64,000 nt of DNA, from NCBI RefSeq assembly GCF_014698835.1, contig NZ_JACJTU010000015.1, positions 119,313-183,312 of the forward strand, given 5' to 3'. Position 1 is the stretch's first letter. Each line of letters begins with the position of its first letter. The DNA is from Nostoc paludosum FACHB-159 (GTDB lineage: Bacteria; Cyanobacteriota; Cyanobacteriia; Cyanobacteriales; Nostocaceae). The notes below the pieces were generated by a model that saw nothing but the letters and a program-made list of their open reading frames with translations, was not told where the DNA came from and searched no databases. This document shows, in pieces, positions 27,003-36,033 of the stretch. A program made the position numbers and the translations under genes.

Positions 27003-27100
27003 CGAAAAAATATCAGACTTGAGTTCTATTTGAGTTCTATTTGGGTTTTATATAAATAGAATCCAGGTAGAACTTAATTATTAAGTATATAAAGGTATAT

Positions 27101-27901
27101 ATGGTTACAGTACGGCGTTGGTGGGACAATAAAGGGTTGCAAATTGGGGTGTTAGCTTTAATCGCTGGTAGTGCTTGGATGTTGCGACAGACTCAAGGTG
27201 AGTTATTACTTGAAACATACTACACAATTACCCGTCCGTTGCAGATGTTACAGTCAGGGCCAACTCCAGAAGAACGTCTCAGAGATGCTCGGATATTAGA
27301 GTTACAAACTCGTATAGTAGATTTGGAAAGTGAAAAGAAAAAGTTACAAAATTTATTAGGCTATGTGGAAAAAGAACCACTGGCATCAAAGCCAATTCCA
27401 GCGCGGGTGGTGGGACGTAGTGCTGACCAGTGGTGGCAACAAGTAACCTTGAATCGGGGTACTAATTCTGGGATTCAGGAAGGCTATATAGTCAAGGCGG
27501 ATGGGGGATTGGTTGGTTTAGTGGAAAGTGTAACTCCCAATACTAGCCGTGTGTTGTTAATCAGCGATCTTAAGAGTCAAGTAGGTGTAACAATTAGCCG
27601 CACGGCCGCTAAAGGTGTTTTGCGAGGAGATTTTTCTGCGGAGGCTGTGTTGGAGTTTTATGAAAAAGTCCCAAATGCAAAGGTAGGAGATTTAGTTTCC
27701 ACATCTGCTTATAGCAAGAAATTTCCATCCGGGTTGGCAGTAGGAAGAATCAAGTCGCTGGATTTAAAGAAACTTCCAGCTTCAGTAGCGAAAGTTGAGC
27801 TTTTTCCGCCAATACGCTTTCTAGATTGGGTAGCCGTCTATCCAAAGCCAGAAAACCAAGATGTGGAAACCGAAAAGTCGGCAGAGCAAAAGTCTAAGTA
27901 A
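27101..27901 (+). CDS. mreC: Rod-shape protein MreC
   Basis: 266 residues: a short cytoplasmic start, one membrane helix (LQIGVLALIAGSAWML), a coiled coil at about residues 68-90 (RILELQTRIVDLESEKKKLQ), then two beta-barrel domains (about 95-255). These include RVVGRSADQWWQQVTLNRGT and DGGLVGLVESVTPNTSRVLL. MreC links MreB to the periplasmic cell-wall machinery. The tail is Lys/Glu-rich and short. Confidence 0.93.
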   Translation: MVTVRRWWDNKGLQIGVLALIAGSAWMLRQTQGELLLETYYTITRPLQMLQSGPTPEERLRDARILELQTRIVDLESEKKKLQNLLGYVEKEPLASKPIPARVVGRSADQWWQQVTLNRGTNSGIQEGYIVKADGGLVGLVESVTPNTSRVLLISDLKSQVGVTISRTAAKGVLRGDFSAEAVLEFYEKVPNAKVGDLVSTSAYSKKFPSGLAVGRIKSLDLKKLPASVAKVELFPPIRFLDWVAVYPKPENQDVETEKSAEQKSK

Positions 27902-27927
27902 ATTCTTCCTTGAAAATCAAGACAAAA

Positions 27928-28563
27928 ATGAAGATTCCTGCATTTGTTGGCAGCAGACAGAAAAAGCCAAAATCGCCAAAGCGAAAATCGAAAATCCAAA
28001 TTCCACCGCTTTCTCGTTGGCATCCTGCTGTACGTCAGTTGATGGGTTGGATGGTGACAGTTGGGTCTGTGGTCTTATGTTTACTCTTGTTGCCAACCCG
28101 CTTGCCAGGTATGGAATTATTGGGAATTGGCCCAAACTGGTTGTTAATTTGGGTGGTGGCTTGGAGTGTGAAGCGCACAATGTTTACCGGAGCATTGGCG
28201 GGGATAATTTTGGGGCTACTTCAAGATGGAATGACATCACCATTACCTACTCATGCCCTGAGTTTAGGTATAGTGGGATTTTTGACTGGTTTGCTCCAGA
28301 AACAGCGCTTTATGGAAGAGGATTTTATTTCTATTGCTGTAATTGTCTTCGTGATGGCAGTTTTGGGAGAAACTATCTTTGGTTTGCAATTAACTTTCAT
28401 GGGTGATGTCTACGGTGGGCACAACCTACGCCAAGCCGGAGATATTTGGACATACTACCAACGTGTCGCCCTTGCTTCAGCGATTCTTAGTAGTCTCTGG
28501 GCACCTGTCGTTTATTATCCCCTGAATCTTTGGTGGCAGCGGATGAAATTGTCGGAGCAATAG
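27928..28563 (+). CDS. mreD: Rod-shape protein MreD
   Basis: 211 residues from the ATG at 27928; a TTG at 27910 would add six residues. The N-terminal 35 residues are strongly basic (KPKSPKRKSKIQIP), followed by about five membrane helices. The GIILGLLQDGM motif is typical of MreD. It completes mreBCD. A near-perfect hairpin closes the operon at 28583-28613. Confidence 0.88.
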   Translation: MKIPAFVGSRQKKPKSPKRKSKIQIPPLSRWHPAVRQLMGWMVTVGSVVLCLLLLPTRLPGMELLGIGPNWLLIWVVAWSVKRTMFTGALAGIILGLLQDGMTSPLPTHALSLGIVGFLTGLLQKQRFMEEDFISIAVIVFVMAVLGETIFGLQLTFMGDVYGGHNLRQAGDIWTYYQRVALASAILSSLWAPVVYYPLNLWWQRMKLSEQ

Positions 28564-28582
28564 TCTGACTGTTAACTGTTGG

Positions 28583-28613
28583 CTGATGACTGTTAACGGT
28601 TAACGGTCATCAG
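28583..28613. terminator. Hairpin between convergent mreD and ribokinase genes
   Basis: CTGATGACTGTTAAC (28583-28597) faces GTTAACGGTCATCAG (28599-28613), a 15-base stem with one mismatch. It overlies tandem 'tgttaac' text and lies between two convergent stop codons. Confidence 0.6.
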
Positions 28614-28619
28614 TCTGCG

Positions 28620-29573
28620 TCAAATACCATCTCTATAAGAGGATGGAATGAGCTTAACTTTTTCTTTGAGAAAAGCATCAAAGGTCAGCCTATCTGGTAA
28701 GGAAGTTTGTGCGCCTGATTTTGTGGCAGCTAAAGCGCCTGCTGCTGCACCCCAAATAACTCCCTGATGTAAGGATATTCCTTGAAAAAGCGCTGCTGCT
28801 AAACCGCCATTAAAAGCGTCGCCAGCGGCTACTGTGTCAACTACATCAACTGGAAATGCTGGCACAAAAAACTTTTCCTGGGCAGTTGCACAAAAAACAC
28901 CCTTGGCACCCAATTTAACGATCGCACATTTAACTCCCCGTTGCAATAAAATCTCAGCTGCTTTGGCTGCTGTTTCTTCTCCATCCACAGCAAAACCTAC
29001 CAACTGTCCAGCCTCAACTTCATTCGGTGTGATAACGTCTATCAATGGATAAAGTTCAGCAGGTAAATTAGATTGTGCCGGTGCGGGGTCAAGAATGACT
29101 TTGATGTTTGCGCTTCTCGCTGCTTTCGCTGCTGCAACCACCGCAGAAATCGGAATTTCTAACTGTAAAAGCAGTGCTGTAGCTTCTGGTAATAAGCTAG
29201 ATAATCGTTGCACATCTTCTCGATCTACACGTCCATTTGCACCAGGAATTACAACAATTTGATTTTCTCCAGTCTGACTTACAGTAATAATGGCGACTCC
29301 AGAACTAACAGTTTCATCAACGAAAACATTGTTTGTCTGCACGCCAGATGCTTGCAAATTCTTGACAAGTTCAACACCAAAATTGTCTGCACCAACACGC
29401 CCGACAATTTGAGTAGGAATTCCCAGTCTGGCTAGGGCTACAGCTTGATTGGCTCCTTTACCTCCCGAAACTTGAAAAAAATCTTCTCCAAGTAAGGTTT
29501 CTCCGCCGACTGGTAAACGGGGTGCTGTGGCTACCAAGTCCATATTGATGCTGCCAAAAACGATAATGCTCAT
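28620..29573 (-). CDS. rbsK: Ribokinase-like PfkB sugar kinase
   Basis: 317 residues. It has the PfkB N-terminal motif GGKGANQAVALARLG and the C-terminal anion-hole motif DTVAAGDAFNGGLAAAL with the catalytic Asp. The usual 'GAGD' reads AAGD, a conservative change seen in ribokinases. The start SIIVFGSINMDLVATAPRLP is typical of ribokinase, which phosphorylates ribose at O5. No ribose transporter lies nearby, so another sugar or nucleoside is possible. Confidence 0.88.
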   Translation of the reverse strand: MSIIVFGSINMDLVATAPRLPVGGETLLGEDFFQVSGGKGANQAVALARLGIPTQIVGRVGADNFGVELVKNLQASGVQTNNVFVDETVSSGVAIITVSQTGENQIVVIPGANGRVDREDVQRLSSLLPEATALLLQLEIPISAVVAAAKAARSANIKVILDPAPAQSNLPAELYPLIDVITPNEVEAGQLVGFAVDGEETAAKAAEILLQRGVKCAIVKLGAKGVFCATAQEKFFVPAFPVDVVDTVAAGDAFNGGLAAALFQGISLHQGVIWGAAAGALAATKSGAQTSLPDRLTFDAFLKEKVKLIPSSYRDGI

Positions 29574-29694
29574 GCTGATTTTTGGTTAGCTTATGAGTTA
29601 TTTAGCTTCATAGTATAGGATGCGATCGCAGTGCTTAAATTGTTTGGAGTTAGGTATTTGGTGGGAACTGAATATAGCAAGAAGGCATTTTTTC

Positions 29695-30141
29695 TTATTC
29701 TTGACGCGGATCTGATTGGGGTGGATGCCAACCCGCTTCTACCCAAAAACCACGGGCTACTTGAATCGAAGGCTCATCCCGACGTTCATCATTAAAGTCA
29801 AAGCGATGGCTAGTAGCTCTTCCTGTAGGAGTTATACCTACAATTTTTCTGCCGTCTTTTGTCCAAATAAAATGCTCAGACCACTTTTGCTGACGGGGAT
29901 GAAAAAGAGGGACTTGTTTTTGAGTTTTAGGATCAGTACCTACTGTAAAATTATAGTGACGCTCATTACAGCGATGACAAGCTAAAGCTAAATTATCCAG
30001 TTCATCTGAGCCACCCAAAGACTGCGGCATAATATGGTCAACAGTAAAACGGTCTGGACTCAAGTATTCTGGCGAATGGCAGTATTCGCACAGATACTCA
30101 GCTCGTTTTCTTACAAGTCTTCGAGTTTGTTCGGACACCAT
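29695..30141 (-). CDS. HNH endonuclease
   Basis: 148 residues. An HNH nuclease core is clear: CEYCHSPEY, the catalytic VDHIMPQSLGGSDELDNLAL and CHRCNERHYN. The paired CxxC motifs bind structural zinc. It overlaps the upstream 89-residue gene by 31 bases, so both are co-transcribed. Such small nucleases are frequent in cyanobacteria outside phages. A DNA target or defence role is possible but not shown. Confidence 0.85.
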   Translation of the reverse strand: MVSEQTRRLVRKRAEYLCEYCHSPEYLSPDRFTVDHIMPQSLGGSDELDNLALACHRCNERHYNFTVGTDPKTQKQVPLFHPRQQKWSEHFIWTKDGRKIVGITPTGRATSHRFDFNDERRDEPSIQVARGFWVEAGWHPPQSDPRQE

Positions 30142-30380
30142 TTACTTTTCGCCGCTAGTTGAGCGTTAATCAAGGTAAATATTCGCTCTAATTCGGAGAT
30201 ACCTACATATTCAGCTTCTTCTTCAGAAGTGAGCGTATCAGCTTTTTTCTTCTGCAACAGTTCTTCAAAGCGAGACTGTAGCTCATCGGTAAATTTGAAA
30301 AGATAAATGTCACCGAATTCGCTCATCTTGATACCAGAAGACATTAAAGATGAGGGTTGAACCATCAATTGAGTAGTCAT
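30111..30380 (-). CDS. Small acidic partner protein of the HNH nuclease
   Basis: 89 residues, charged, mostly helical (LQSRFEELLQKKKADTLTSE; EEEAEYVGISELERIF). It carries no domain that I can name. Its 3' end overlaps the HNH gene by 31 bases in another frame, which suggests coupled expression. An antitoxin- or regulator-like role for the nuclease is a guess from context only. Confidence 0.65.
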   Translation of the reverse strand: MTTQLMVQPSSLMSSGIKMSEFGDIYLFKFTDELQSRFEELLQKKKADTLTSEEEAEYVGISELERIFTLINAQLAAKSKWCPNKLEDL

Positions 30381-30534
30381 TGTGTGTTCAGAGTGCCTTT
30401 GGTTCTATTGTGCCTCAATTAATCGATGATTATATTGCTTACAAGTTCTCAGCCTCATATTACTACGATGCGATCGCAGTCCTTAAAACTACTAAATATC
30501 TCTCAATTTTTGAGGATTATCACCAATATTTAGC

Positions 30535-30897
30535 TTACAGTTTCAGATATTGACGCAAAATGCTTTGCGCCTGTTCTAGTAGTTCTGCTTCTAGTTCGCC
30601 CAATCGTTGAATCAAACGCATTTTGTCAAAAGTCATTGGTTCAACACATACCAAAAGACTATCTACAGACAGCCCATTCTGCGCTGATGAAGGTACTGCA
30701 ACCACCGCAGGCGAAATCCGAGAATCATTTGGTCGTGCTGATGTAAAAGGTAAAACGGTCACCTTGGTTCGCTGAGCATTGAATACTGTACCAGAAACTA
30801 CTAATGCTGGCCGTGTTTTACGAATCTCAGTACCTAAGGATGGATCGAAAGTTACGAGCCAGATGCTTCCCAGTCGGTAATCGCCACGTTCTGCCAT
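30535..30897 (-). CDS. MazF/PemK-family toxin
   Basis: 120 residues of the MazF/PemK fold: GSIWLVTFDPSLGTEIRKTR, PALVVSGTVFNAQ, VTVLPFTSA, and SLLVCVEPMTFDKMRLIQ. The family cleaves mRNA at short sequences. It overlaps the upstream antitoxin gene by 46 bases, the usual order antitoxin-toxin. It seems intact, with the conserved Arg/Thr region present. Confidence 0.88.
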   Translation of the reverse strand: MAERGDYRLGSIWLVTFDPSLGTEIRKTRPALVVSGTVFNAQRTKVTVLPFTSARPNDSRISPAVVAVPSSAQNGLSVDSLLVCVEPMTFDKMRLIQRLGELEAELLEQAQSILRQYLKL

Positions 30898-31076
30898 TCA
30901 CTTTGCCAACCTAATTCCAATTCATCCACCAGAGAACAAGCTATTGCTAGCGCAGCATCTTCTTGTTCTTGTCGCCATTGTTTCAAAAGATTTTCAATTA
31001 GCGCACTGCGGTTTTCAACTTGTTGGTCGATGTAAGTTAATAATTCATCCGGTAGCGAAATAGAGATTTTAGCCAT
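30852..31076 (-). CDS. Ribbon-helix-helix antitoxin for the MazF-like toxin
   Basis: 74 residues. It has an N-terminal ribbon-helix-helix (MAKISISLPDELLTYIDQQV, then NRSALIENLLKQW) for DNA binding and a C-terminal acidic, Trp-rich part likely to wrap the toxin (LELGWQSEWQNVAITDWEAS). It heads the operon and should repress its own promoter. Overlap with the toxin gene supports a complete toxin-antitoxin pair. Confidence 0.85.
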   Translation of the reverse strand: MAKISISLPDELLTYIDQQVENRSALIENLLKQWRQEQEDAALAIACSLVDELELGWQSEWQNVAITDWEASGS

Positions 31077-31228
31077 GTCCTACCTGAAGTCATACTATAA
31101 GTAGTATAAACTTTTAGCACTGACCTTAACAAGTGGGACTGTCATCAGACTTCTATAACAATCGGAACAAGCTATACTGCCAAATAGTGCTTAACAAATC
31201 TTAAAAACCATCATTGCAAACATAGGAT

Positions 31229-32773
31229 ATGCAAAACACAGATGTAGTTGTCATCGGTAGCGGTATTGGCGGTTTAAGTTGTGCTGCTCTTTTGGCACGC
31301 TATGGCTTTGATGTGATAGTCTGCGAGAGTCATTCCATACCTGGTGGTGCCGCCCACGCTTTTGAGCGCAATGGTTTCAAGTTCGACTGTGGCCCGTCTC
31401 TCTACTCTGGACTTTCTTACAGTCCCTCGACAAATCCGTTGCGCCAAGTCCTTGATGCCATTGGCTCTGAATTACCATGCGTCACCTACGAGACTTGGGG
31501 CTGTTATCTGCCGGAAGGTTATTTTGACACGTCAGTTGGGGCTGAGCAATTTTCTGAAGTATTGATGAAATTGCGCGGTCGTGATGCTGTAGCGCAATGG
31601 CAGCAACTCCAACGGGTTATGGAACCATTGGCCAGTGCAGCAACGGCTATGTCACCGGCAGCATTACGCTTTGATTTGGGTGCAGTTCAAACTGTGGGAC
31701 GATTTGCCCCAACTCTAGCAAAACATATTGCAAGTATCCTCAAGCTGACTGGGCCTTTCAGCCGGGTTATGGATGGTGTTGTCAAAGACAAATTTACCCA
31801 AAATTGGCTGAATTTGCTGTGTTTTCTACTTTCTGGTTTGCCAGCAGATGGCACGATCGCCGCAGAGGTAGCATTTATGTTTGCTGATTGGTATAAACCA
31901 GGGGCAGTACTGGATTATCCGATTGGTGGTAGTGGTGCTTTAGTTGACGCCCTCGTCCAAGGATTGCAGCGTCACGGGGGTAAGCTCATGTTGGGCGCAC
32001 ATGTGGAACAAGTGTTGGTGGAGGGTAATCGGGCGGTGGGTGTGCGTCTTGGCGATCGCCAAGAAATCCGCGCCCGCAAAGCAGTAATTTCTAATGCATC
32101 GGTTTGGGACACGCTGAAGCTTTTACCTGAAAATGCAGTATCAAAACAGTTCCGCGCTCAAAGACAAGCGACGCCTGAGTGCGATAGTTTCATGCATCTG
32201 CATTTAGGTATTAATGCCGAAGGATTACAGCCAAATTTACAATGTCATTATGTAGTGGTGAATAATTGGGAAGCGGGGGTAACAGCACCTCAAAATTTGG
32301 TGGTGATATCAATTCCTTCAGTTCTAGATTCATCCCTTGCACCAGCAGGTAAACACGTGATTCACGTTTATACTCCAGGGAATGAGCCGTATGCTATTTG
32401 GCGGGGGATGGATAGAAGAAGTGAAGAATATGCCGAACAAAAGCGATCGCGTGCAGAGATAATGTGGCAAGCGCTAGAACGGGTTATTCCAGATATTCGT
32501 TCTCGTTGCGAAGTCACCCTTGTTGGTACACCTCTAACCCACGAGCGTTATCTGCGTCGTCACCAAGGTTCATACGGCCCAGCAATTGCGGCTGGTTCTG
32601 GTATATTCCCCGGCCCCAGCACTCCCCTAACAGGGTTGTTGTGCTGTGGAGATTCGACGTTTCCTGGTATTGGTTTACCAGCAGTCGCCGCTAGTGGGAT
32701 GATTGCTGCCAACACTCTTGCACCTGTTAACAAGCATTTAGAGATGCTTGAAGATATTGGCGTTGCTGATTGA
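31229..32773 (+). CDS. CrtI/CrtISO-like FAD-dependent oxidoreductase
   Basis: 514 residues with the Rossmann motif VVIGSGIGGLSCAALLARYG, the amine-oxidase/phytoene-desaturase block ESHSIPGGAAHAFERNGFKF and a C-terminal CCGDSTFPGIGLPAVAASG FAD-binding segment. This matches the carotenoid desaturase/isomerase superfamily. It is too generic to name a substrate; a relative of carotene isomerase (CrtH) or a quinone/pigment-handling enzyme is possible. It is a stand-alone gene. Confidence 0.8.
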   Translation: MQNTDVVVIGSGIGGLSCAALLARYGFDVIVCESHSIPGGAAHAFERNGFKFDCGPSLYSGLSYSPSTNPLRQVLDAIGSELPCVTYETWGCYLPEGYFDTSVGAEQFSEVLMKLRGRDAVAQWQQLQRVMEPLASAATAMSPAALRFDLGAVQTVGRFAPTLAKHIASILKLTGPFSRVMDGVVKDKFTQNWLNLLCFLLSGLPADGTIAAEVAFMFADWYKPGAVLDYPIGGSGALVDALVQGLQRHGGKLMLGAHVEQVLVEGNRAVGVRLGDRQEIRARKAVISNASVWDTLKLLPENAVSKQFRAQRQATPECDSFMHLHLGINAEGLQPNLQCHYVVVNNWEAGVTAPQNLVVISIPSVLDSSLAPAGKHVIHVYTPGNEPYAIWRGMDRRSEEYAEQKRSRAEIMWQALERVIPDIRSRCEVTLVGTPLTHERYLRRHQGSYGPAIAAGSGIFPGPSTPLTGLLCCGDSTFPGIGLPAVAASGMIAANTLAPVNKHLEMLEDIGVAD

Positions 32774-32985
32774 AAATATGAATTTGTCTCACGCAAAGTC
32801 GCAAAGGCGCAAAGGTACAAAGAAAAGGAAAGGTAATTTTGGCATTTCATATTCTGATTCTGCAACGCCAAGATATTAAATGCATTTAAGAAGAATTCAG
32901 AATCCAGAATAAATATGGATTTTTGATATTTTGATTTTCTTCAAAATATAAAGCTTGAGTATCAAAGTCTTCTAAGTTCTGAATT

Positions 32986-33681
32986 CTAACTCTTAAATTC
33001 TGACTCCTGAATTCTAAATGTACAAAATCTAGCTGCCAATAGAGCCGCACCCGCAGCCAAAATTGCTAAGGCACTTCCTGGTTCGGGTACGGCGGCAACT
33101 TTAGCATCAATTCGTGCTGTTCCAGCAAACAAACCTACCAAATTAGAGTCGCCAAGTGCTTGAGCAAACTCTGGAGAAATGAACAATTGGACATCAGCCA
33201 GAGTTAGAGTTAAATTTTGTTCGTCAAATATCACAGATTGCGGAGCGGCCAAGTCAAACAAAATTGGATTTGCTGGAGAAATTGTGTCTGTTAAAACAAG
33301 TCCGCTAGCATTAGGAATAGTACGTCCGGGAGCAAAACCAATTGAAAAGTTACCAACAGTAGTTTGCTCGTTGAATGTAACAGTACCAATATGTTCGATT
33401 GTACCGAAGAGTGGAGTAAAACCGCCTTCGTCACTGAAGGTGAAGTCGGTAGCTGAGTCGATTTGAAAGCCAACTAAATAATTGCTGGGAATTGGTGGGA
33501 CTATATCCTGAGTGCCTGTGATGATTAACCCGATATTTCTGAGAATATTTTCGTGGTCGCGATCGATACTAGTGATTCCAGATTCCACTTTAAAAGTTGC
33601 AGCTTCTACTTGTATGGGTGCAATCGTTATGAAAGCTGCTGTTGTACAACCAACAATTCCTGCAATGTGAGAAAAACGCAT
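32986..33681 (-). CDS. Exported PEP-CTERM-type protein
   Basis: 231 residues. It has an N-terminal signal peptide (FSHIAGIVGCTTAAFITIAP, then VEAA) and a C-terminal sorting tag VPEPGSALAILAAGAALLAA followed by Arg, the pattern cleaved by exosortase. The body is beta-rich and low in Cys, typical of extracellular-matrix proteins in cyanobacteria. The function is unknown. A 14-residue tail after the Arg (CTFRIQESEFKS part) is unusual and overlaps dispersed-repeat text. Confidence 0.8.
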   Translation of the reverse strand: MRFSHIAGIVGCTTAAFITIAPIQVEAATFKVESGITSIDRDHENILRNIGLIITGTQDIVPPIPSNYLVGFQIDSATDFTFSDEGGFTPLFGTIEHIGTVTFNEQTTVGNFSIGFAPGRTIPNASGLVLTDTISPANPILFDLAAPQSVIFDEQNLTLTLADVQLFISPEFAQALGDSNLVGLFAGTARIDAKVAAVPEPGSALAILAAGAALLAARFCTFRIQESEFKS

Positions 33682-34834
33682 ATATTATTCTCCTTATTTT
33701 ATGTGCTTGATTTTAGATAATTCAAAGATGTTGTTGAGATTGTATTTTCAAATTCAATAAATTGGATGGGATATTTGCATTTTTACTTTATTTATTAATT
33801 TCTAAAATTTTTTGTTGTTTATTATGTTTAGCGTGCAACCAAACTTGATTCTATTTTGCAGAACAAGTTTTATTGCTAGTTGAATAAGACATTAAAAAGT
33901 CCTGAGAATTGACGAGGGAAGCCGAAGACACTCATACTCCAATGGCAATAGCTGTAAAATTCAGCGTTTTACACCTGTTTAATACTCTCAAAATTATTAT
34001 GCTCGTGTCTCTAATTCCTATAAACTAACTGATTCTAAATTGTAGATTATGGATTCTTAGAAAAAAGATTTTTCATTTGACTATTCTAGACAATCAACAA
34101 CATAGATAAGTGTTTACGTGGCTGTTGTTAAGAAGATACATAAATAGAATTTCATGATGTTTTCCATCAAGATTCCTACATACTTGTCCATTCTTTTTAT
34201 AGAATACCATACTTTTTTTTAAAGTCTATTGTTAAATTGTTACTTTAATCTTATAAGTTGCTATTGTTGCTGATAAATTAGTCTACCAAAAGCAAAATAA
34301 TATTTTTTTTAAGTTTAAGTAAAGTAATTGTCAATTCAATAGCATCTTTTAATTCATACAGTAAAAAATTTAAAGTGAATTATGTTGGTGTAAATAAACA
34401 TGACTTCTAAGGCTTGAGCTTAAAGCTTGATAAATAAAGTATTAGGCATAATATCTTAGAAAAATATAGTTATGTTTAATCATAGCTAATTACTATTACT
34501 TAGTTCTCAGCTTACTATTGTGATGTAATCGAAAATAAGTCAATCTTTAATTTATTTATAAGTTTAGGTTAAGAAGTAAAGCGATGTCTGATGATTGAGT
34601 ACTAGACTCATAGGGCTAGCGATCGAGGTAGACTAAATACACTAGCGCTTCTGGCGTTATCGAACTGAAGTGATGACTGAGGAGTTAAGAGTAGAGACGT
34701 GATGAATCGCGTCTGTACAAGAGTTAATAATTATTCTCCTTGCCCTCATCTCCCCACTCCCCTACTCCCTTTTATTGACAGACAGTCGCGAAAACGATAT
34801 ACCATATAGTGCATCATACGCAAACCGTTGTTTT
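33682..34834. other. 1.1-kb AT-rich intergenic stretch
   Basis: No gene is supported on either strand; the AT content is high, with many short A/T runs. Near 34620 there is a GCGATCG-containing stretch, followed by low-complexity text (tctccccactcccctactccc). The promoters of the PEP-CTERM gene and of the CcbP-like gene lie at the two ends. Confidence 0.5.
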
Positions 34835-35215
34835 ATGCCTAGTGTTGAACTTGACGAAAACCGAGAGCATCGCATTCAAACTGAGATCGTTGTAGATGCT
34901 GAAGATAAAGAAGATCGGGCCATGGGTTGGTACTACTACCTGGAAGAAACTCTGAATTTTCCGTTTATGGCTAAATGGACTAAGAAGAACCGTAAATCAG
35001 GTTCAGTAGAGGAGAAACCAGTTGAAGTCCTGGGAATGGCGCCAGATGATGAGTGCTTAAAAGATATGTTGGTTGAAGTGGCTTATATTAATGGTAAGGA
35101 TGATGATGTGTATTCTGCCAAGTTATCTGAAATAGTAGCCATTGATGCTGATAGTGAAACGATTGAAGCGATCGCAGACTGGCTCTATTGGATTGGTAGA
35201 GGGTATAAATTCTAA
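34835..35215 (+). CDS. CcbP-like calcium-binding protein
   Basis: 126 residues from the ATG at 34835 (MPSVELDENREHRIQTEIVV); a TTG at 34775 is an alternative. It is acidic and contains MGWYYYLEETLNFPFMAKW and EVLGMAPDDECLKDMLVEV, the hallmark blocks of the cyanobacterial CcbP family. CcbP holds calcium, and in Anabaena its decline permits the calcium rise in differentiating heterocysts. Whether this copy is the true CcbP or a paralogue is open. Its 3' end overlaps the convergent acetyltransferase gene by four bases. Confidence 0.78.
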   Translation: MPSVELDENREHRIQTEIVVDAEDKEDRAMGWYYYLEETLNFPFMAKWTKKNRKSGSVEEKPVEVLGMAPDDECLKDMLVEVAYINGKDDDVYSAKLSEIVAIDADSETIEAIADWLYWIGRGYKF

Positions 35216-35772
35216 GATAAATTCCGAATCACGCGACAAGGATTGCCAACAGCAATAACGTTTTCAGGTATATCTTTTGTAACTACACTACCAGCACCAA
35301 TGGTTGTATTATCACCAATAGTTACACCTGGACAAATAATTGCATTGCCACCAATCCAGACATTATTACCAATCTTAATTGGAGCTGCTAATTCTCTACC
35401 AGAAAGGCGAATTTCCGGTTCTGTAGGGTGATAAGCAGTATAAATTTGTACGTAAGGAGCGCATAAAACATTATCACCAATGCGAACTGTATTACAGTCT
35501 AAAATTACACAACCATAGTTTAAATATAATTTATCCCCAGCAAAAATATTACTGCCATAGTCACAGTGAAAAGGTGGTATGACTGTTGCTTTTTGACCAA
35601 TTTTTCCAAATAATTCCTGCAAAATTTGTTGTCGTTGCTGTTGCTGTTCTTCGGTTGTAGAATTGTACTTTCGCAACAAATGACTAGCTCGTTTATTTTC
35701 CGCAGCTAATTGGGGATCTTCTGCCCAATATAATTCGCCTGCGAGCATTTTCTGTTTTTCGGTTTTTTCCAT
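35212..35772 (-). CDS. Sugar O-acetyltransferase (Maa/LacA type)
   Basis: 186 residues, a left-handed beta-helix hexapeptide-repeat enzyme. It has the Maa N-terminal motif KMLAGELYWAEDPQLAAENK, the catalytic His region TAYHPTEPEIR and repeats such as IWIGGNAIICPGVTIGDNTT ending in VTKDIPENVIAVGNPCRVI. It transfers acetyl from acetyl-CoA to a sugar hydroxyl; the sugar is unknown. Confidence 0.9.
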   Translation of the reverse strand: MEKTEKQKMLAGELYWAEDPQLAAENKRASHLLRKYNSTTEEQQQQRQQILQELFGKIGQKATVIPPFHCDYGSNIFAGDKLYLNYGCVILDCNTVRIGDNVLCAPYVQIYTAYHPTEPEIRLSGRELAAPIKIGNNVWIGGNAIICPGVTIGDNTTIGAGSVVTKDIPENVIAVGNPCRVIRNLS

Positions 35773-35857
35773 GACGGATTTATACCCAAGGGATACCAGA
35801 GTAATTTTTGCACATTAGTTAAGAAATAAGGGTGTGGCGAATCCCTATTCATAAATT

Positions 35858-35953
35858 ACAGGACTTACGCACAAGTCACGGAAAATCCAACCACAGAGAA
35901 CGCAGAGGACACTGAGGAATAAGAGTTTGAGAGGTTTCTTGCGTAAGTCCTAA
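35858..35953. mobile_element. Miniature inverted-repeat element (MITE-like)
   Basis: AGGACTTACGCA (35860-35871) and TGCGTAAGTCCT (35940-35951) are perfect 12-base terminal inverted repeats bounding about 92 bases. The interior holds 'ccacagagaacgcagaggacactgagg', a common cyanobacterial dispersed text. There is no open frame, so a transposase supplied elsewhere would be needed. A TTA/TAA-like flank is present but no clear target duplication. Confidence 0.65.
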
Positions 35954-36033
35954 ATTAATTCGCTTTCAACCTTAAACTTTGGAGCTATATTACTCTTACA
36001 CTCCCATACCACCCCAAAAGAGCTTGGTCAATA

